DNA from: Corallococcus macrosporus DSM 14697
GTDB lineage: Bacteria > Myxococcota > Myxococcia > Myxococcales > Myxococcaceae
DNA length: 64,000 bases
Assembly: GCF_002305895.1 (NCBI RefSeq)
Contig: NZ_CP022203.1
Coordinates: 3,698,501 to 3,762,500, forward strand
Reading direction: 5' to 3'
Positions 61,510 through 64,000 of the stretch are shown piece by piece. How positions within the stretch are numbered: the first letter of the stretch is position 1; every line of letters starts with the position of its first letter. A program made the translations under genes and the position numbers. Below the pieces are notes generated by a model. That model made no database searches, was not told the origin of the DNA, and saw nothing but the letters and a program-made list of their open reading frames with translations.

Positions 61510-62118
61510 ATGAAGGGGGTGGTGGTGATGGGGCAGCAGCCATTCAGGCTGACGCCCGAGCAGATGGAGGAGCGGCGATTGTTCGCCGCTTCACTGCTGA
61601 AATCGGGCTGGCGCCCAGTCGACGTAGCGGACGAGTGCGGTGTCACCCGGGGGGCGGTGTCTCAATGGTGCAAAGCCCTCGCACAGGGCGGTGTCAGGAA
61701 GCTGCGGCGCAAGCCGCATCAGGGGCGTCCCTCGCAGCTGAGCCCCTCGCAGTGGAAGCAAGTGGCCCGAGCGCTCAATGCCGGCGCTGTCAGGGCCGGC
61801 TTTCCCACGGAGCGGTGGACCCTTCCACGCATCGCACATCTCATCGAGCACCGCTGGGGCGTGCGGTACCACCCACGCTCCCTGACGAGGCCGCTGCATC
61901 GGCTCGGGTTCTCCGCGCACCGCCCTCGTTCCCAGGCCAGCGAGCGGGATGATGCGCTCATCGAAGCTTGGGTGCGAAGAGATTGGCCTCGAATAAAAAG
62001 GGGGCTCGAAGAAGCGGGAGGACAATTGCCTTCTTGGATGAGACGGGTCACACGTTTCGGGCCCGCCTGGGCACCACCTGGGCGCCGGTGGGACAAGTCC
62101 GAGTCCTCAAGCGTCTGA
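61510..62118 (+). CDS. IS630 transposase, N-terminal frame (orfA)
   Basis: The 202-aa frame carries the DNA-binding half: helix-turn-helix (SGWRPVDVADECGVTRGAVSQWCKAL), a basic linker KLRRKPHQGRPSQL, and a second winged helix-turn-helix (WTLPRIAHLIEHRWGVRYHPRSLTRPLHRLG). The catalytic half lies in the -1 frame. At 61995-62004 the run AAAAAGGGGG offers a slippery site for -1 frameshifting into orfB. The last residues after that point are out of frame and probably not used. An ATG at 61528, after AAGGGGG, is the likelier start. Confidence 0.8.
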   Translation: MKGVVVMGQQPFRLTPEQMEERRLFAASLLKSGWRPVDVADECGVTRGAVSQWCKALAQGGVRKLRRKPHQGRPSQLSPSQWKQVARALNAGAVRAGFPTERWTLPRIAHLIEHRWGVRYHPRSLTRPLHRLGFSAHRPRSQASERDDALIEAWVRRDWPRIKRGLEEAGGQLPSWMRRVTRFGPAWAPPGRRWDKSESSSV

Positions 62119-62552
62119 GCAGGCGCCGAGAGATTTCCAGCGTCGTGCTCCTGACGGCGCCGCGGGGGCGTGAACGCCCCAAGGTGTTCGCCCGCCACTT
62201 CGTCGGCGCTGTCCACGACAAGGAAGTCATCGCCGCATTGAGGTACTTCCATCGGCGCCTCGGACGTCCGCTCGTCATCATCTGGGACCGCCTTCAGGCG
62301 CACCGTTCCAAGGCGGTCAGGGCCTGGCTGCAACGCCACTCGAAGGACGTCCTCGTCGAGTGGCTGCCCCCGTACGCTCCTGACCTCAACCCAGAGGAGG
62401 GCTGCAATGGCGTGGTGAAGGAGGCATTGCTCAACGCAACGCCCCCTGCCATTTCGGACCTCATGCGCCTGGCGCGAAGGGAATTTCGGGCCCTACAGCA
62501 TCGTCCCGACGTCCTTCGCTCCTTCTTCGAGCACGCTGGGCTGGATGTTTAG
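61968..62552 (+). CDS. IS630 transposase, catalytic frame (orfB)
   Basis: This frame carries the DDE catalytic triad: Asp in IAFLDETGHTF, Asp in VIIWDRLQAHRSKAV and Glu in APDLNPEEGCNGVVKEALL. It overlaps orfA and is expected to be made as an A-B fusion by -1 frameshifting at 61995-62004, not from its own start. With the fusion the transposase is about 340 residues, normal for the family. Confidence 0.82.
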   Translation: MGAKRLASNKKGARRSGRTIAFLDETGHTFRARLGTTWAPVGQVRVLKRLSRRREISSVVLLTAPRGRERPKVFARHFVGAVHDKEVIAALRYFHRRLGRPLVIIWDRLQAHRSKAVRAWLQRHSKDVLVEWLPPYAPDLNPEEGCNGVVKEALLNATPPAISDLMRLARREFRALQHRPDVLRSFFEHAGLDV

Positions 62553-62575
62553 CGGACTCGTCGAGGCGGTTTAGA
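62548..62575. repeat. IS630 right terminal inverted repeat
   Basis: The end TCGTCGAGGCGGTTTAG (62559-62575) is the exact reverse complement of the left end. An inner GTTTAG box also mirrors the left repeat. Confidence 0.9.
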
Positions 62576-62864
62576 TCGGCCGGCATGGCGAGCTGCGATG
62601 CTGCGGAAGGCATACCTGCCTTCATCTGGAGACCATCTCCATCGTCCACGACCACCGGGGCAGGGCCGCACTTGAACCGGGATTATACGATGGTCAGGCT
62701 CTCCAAGCACCCGCTACGGGAGACGGCCACCGCGCCAACCGGGTGGACGATATGCACGTTGATTGGAGCCGCTGAAGCATGCGCCGTAGTAGTTGCGATG
62801 ACACGCTGGAGGGGCGTAGCGTTAGCGCTTGAACGTTGAGCAAAGGCTGGATTGGGCCCACCTA
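62576..62864. other. Intergenic DNA between IS630 and hsdR end
   Basis: About 290 bases downstream of the insertion sequence and beyond the hsdR stop. No gene, tRNA or clear hairpin was recognised. Confidence 0.3.
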
Positions 62865-64000
62865 CTACCGCCGGCGGCGGGGCTTCGATGAGATATCCAA
62901 TTTCGGGCTAGGCTCAGCGGCCATCAGTGGCTTCGCCGGCTCGTGCTGATACGCCTGCGTCGGTATTTGAATCACACTGGCAGGGGAGTCCGGAGGAACA
63001 GTCGCGGACACCGCCAGTAGCCCGTCCTCGGCCCAGGTTTCACATAGTCGCTCGGCCTGTTCCATCACCGTCTGCATTGCCACTTCCTGGCGATCCGGCG
63101 GGTACTTGTACTTGCGGAGCAACCGCTTCACGAGGGTTCGGAGCTTCGCCCGCGCAGTCTCCCGCTGCGTCCAGTCGATGGTCACATTTCTGCGGATGAT
63201 TTCCGTTAGCTCTCGGGCCATGGCCTTCAACACCGGCTCGCCCATGAACTGGAGCGCGGCATTGCTCAGGCCGAGAGCCTCATAGAAGGCCAGTTCATCA
63301 TCCGAGAGTCCGAGCTTTTCGCCCCGGGCTTGCGCATCGCGCATTTCCTCGGCGAGCTTGATCAATTCTTCGATGACTTGCGCGGTCTCGATTGCCCGAT
63401 TCCGGTACGACCGAACGGCACGCTCCAGCATCTCCGAGAAGTTCCGGGACTGGACGAGGTTGGTCCGCGATCTCTTCTTCAGCTCGTCGTTCAAGAGCTT
63501 CCGGAGCAGCTCCAAGGCCAGGTTTCGCTGCGGCAGGCCGCGCACTTCGGCGAGGAACTCATCCGAGAGGATGCTGATGTCCGGCTTCTTCAGGCCGGCC
63601 GCCTGGAAGATGTCCACGACCTCTTCAGACGCGGCAACGGCGCGGCTAACGATCTGTCGGATGGCGTGGTCGAGGTCTTCCTCGGGCTTGGCGTCCACCG
63701 CCGCTCGCTTCACCAGCGCCGCCTTTACCGCCTGGAAGAACGCCACCTCGTCGCGAACCCGAAGAGCGTCCTCGTGTGGCACTGCCAGCGCGAACGCGCG
63801 GCTCAGCTCGGTGACGGTCTGGACGAAGCGGTCCTTCCCGTCCTCCTGCTTCAGGATGTGCTCCTGTGCAGTGGGCAGGAGGTTGAGCAGCACCTTCGGC
63901 GCGCTGAGCGCCGGCTGGTAGTCGAGACCATGGAACATGGCTTGGCAGACCTCGAAGCGCGCCAGCATCGCTGCCACGGCCTCGTTCTGGTCGATGGCGG
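62865..64000 (-). CDS. hsdR: Type I restriction enzyme R subunit, C-terminal part (cut by window edge)
   Basis: The frame is open through the right edge ([17 protein letters not shown] at the boundary), so only about 378 C-terminal residues are visible. They match the HsdR helical C-terminal domain: [63 protein letters not shown] and [31 protein letters not shown]. HsdR is the motor/nuclease subunit that translocates and cuts unmodified DNA with HsdM and HsdS. The partners should lie to the right. The tail [15 protein letters not shown] is unusual. No frameshift is seen. Confidence 0.92.
   Translation of the reverse strand, partial: AIDQNEAVAAMLARFEVCQAMFHGLDYQPALSAPKVLLNLLPTAQEHILKQEDGKDRFVQTVTELSRAFALAVPHEDALRVRDEVAFFQAVKAALVKRAAVDAKPEEDLDHAIRQIVSRAVAASEEVVDIFQAAGLKKPDISILSDEFLAEVRGLPQRNLALELLRKLLNDELKKRSRTNLVQSRNFSEMLERAVRSYRNRAIETAQVIEELIKLAEEMRDAQARGEKLGLSDDELAFYEALGLSNAALQFMGEPVLKAMARELTEIIRRNVTIDWTQRETARAKLRTLVKRLLRKYKYPPDRQEVAMQTVMEQAERLCETWAEDGLLAVSATVPPDSPASVIQIPTQAYQHEPAKPLMAAEPSPKLDISSKPRRRR

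Larger units (their letters stand above)
61467..62572 (+). mobile_element. Complete IS630-family insertion sequence
   Basis: This element of about 1.1 kb is bounded by inverted repeats and flanked by TA on both sides (61465-61466 and 62573-62574), as expected for IS630/Tc1-mariner target duplication. It encodes a DDE transposase split over two frames. It appears intact and may be mobile. Confidence 0.88.

Noticed and set aside
62660-62700. A tRNA T-arm-like string (complement contains GGTTCAAGT)
   Set aside because: The flanking bases do not form a 5-bp T-stem and no acceptor, D-arm or permuted partner is nearby.

Overview
The DNA is very GC-rich with strong third-position G/C bias. Its gene content points to a myxobacterium of the Myxococcus/Corallococcus/Pyxidicoccus type: many outer-membrane lipoproteins, hybrid histidine kinases, a class I fumarase, a MenB, a hemolysin-III protein, and several small families I know mainly from myxobacteria (DUF6289, DUF6310, DUF5953). 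No rRNA, canonical tRNA or CRISPR array was seen. The window is chromosomal housekeeping and envelope DNA for about 59 kb, followed by an accessory segment at the right edge.

Layout: 0-6.7 kb holds the end of a hybrid sensor kinase, a PQQ sugar dehydrogenase fused to a diheme cytochrome, an endonuclease/exonuclease/phosphatase (EEP) family enzyme and envelope proteins. 6.7-12.6 kb holds a single-chain xanthine dehydrogenase translationally coupled to XdhC, and a spore-photoproduct-lyase-like radical SAM protein. 12.6-26.8 kb holds secreted repeat and barrel proteins, a DUF418 membrane protein, two lipases/hydrolases, endonuclease III, a decayed cytochrome c peroxidase, a fused EutB-EutC ethanolamine ammonia-lyase carrying an export signal, MenB and hemolysin III. 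26.9-36.8 kb holds a C45 Ntn-hydrolase fusion, an M13 peptidase, fumarase, an OmpA-domain protein and a YafK-type L,D-transpeptidase-fold protein. 36.9-40.0 kb is a three-gene kinase / KaiC-like ATPase / response-regulator operon. 40.2-43.7 kb holds an M14 carboxypeptidase, then two tandem permuted-tRNA-like RNAs resembling bacterial Y RNAs (YrlA), downstream of a conserved gene of unknown function. 43.8-49.6 kb holds a large Ala-rich protein with a glycine-zipper-like segment, a coiled-coil protein and a J-domain/zinc-ribbon protein. 49.7-59.4 kb holds DUF808, a zinc-free MDR reductase, HflK-HflC, a second EEP lipoprotein coupled to an outer-membrane protein, and small secreted proteins. 59.7-64 kb is a lower-GC island with a DUF6310/DUF5953 toxin-immunity-like pair, a complete IS630-family element and the 3' end of a type I restriction hsdR gene.

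The most interesting item is the 42.57-43.66 kb unit. Two adjacent minus-strand RNAs each place a T-arm before a D-arm, joined through a closed 7-bp acceptor-like stem. That order is the signature of the tRNA-mimic module of YrlA noncoding RNAs, which bind Ro60/Rsr. No Ro (TROVE) gene lies in this window. Other notable items are the apparently exported B12-dependent EutBC fusion and the KaiC-like operon. Many convergent gene pairs are separated by strong GC-rich hairpins that look like bidirectional terminators.
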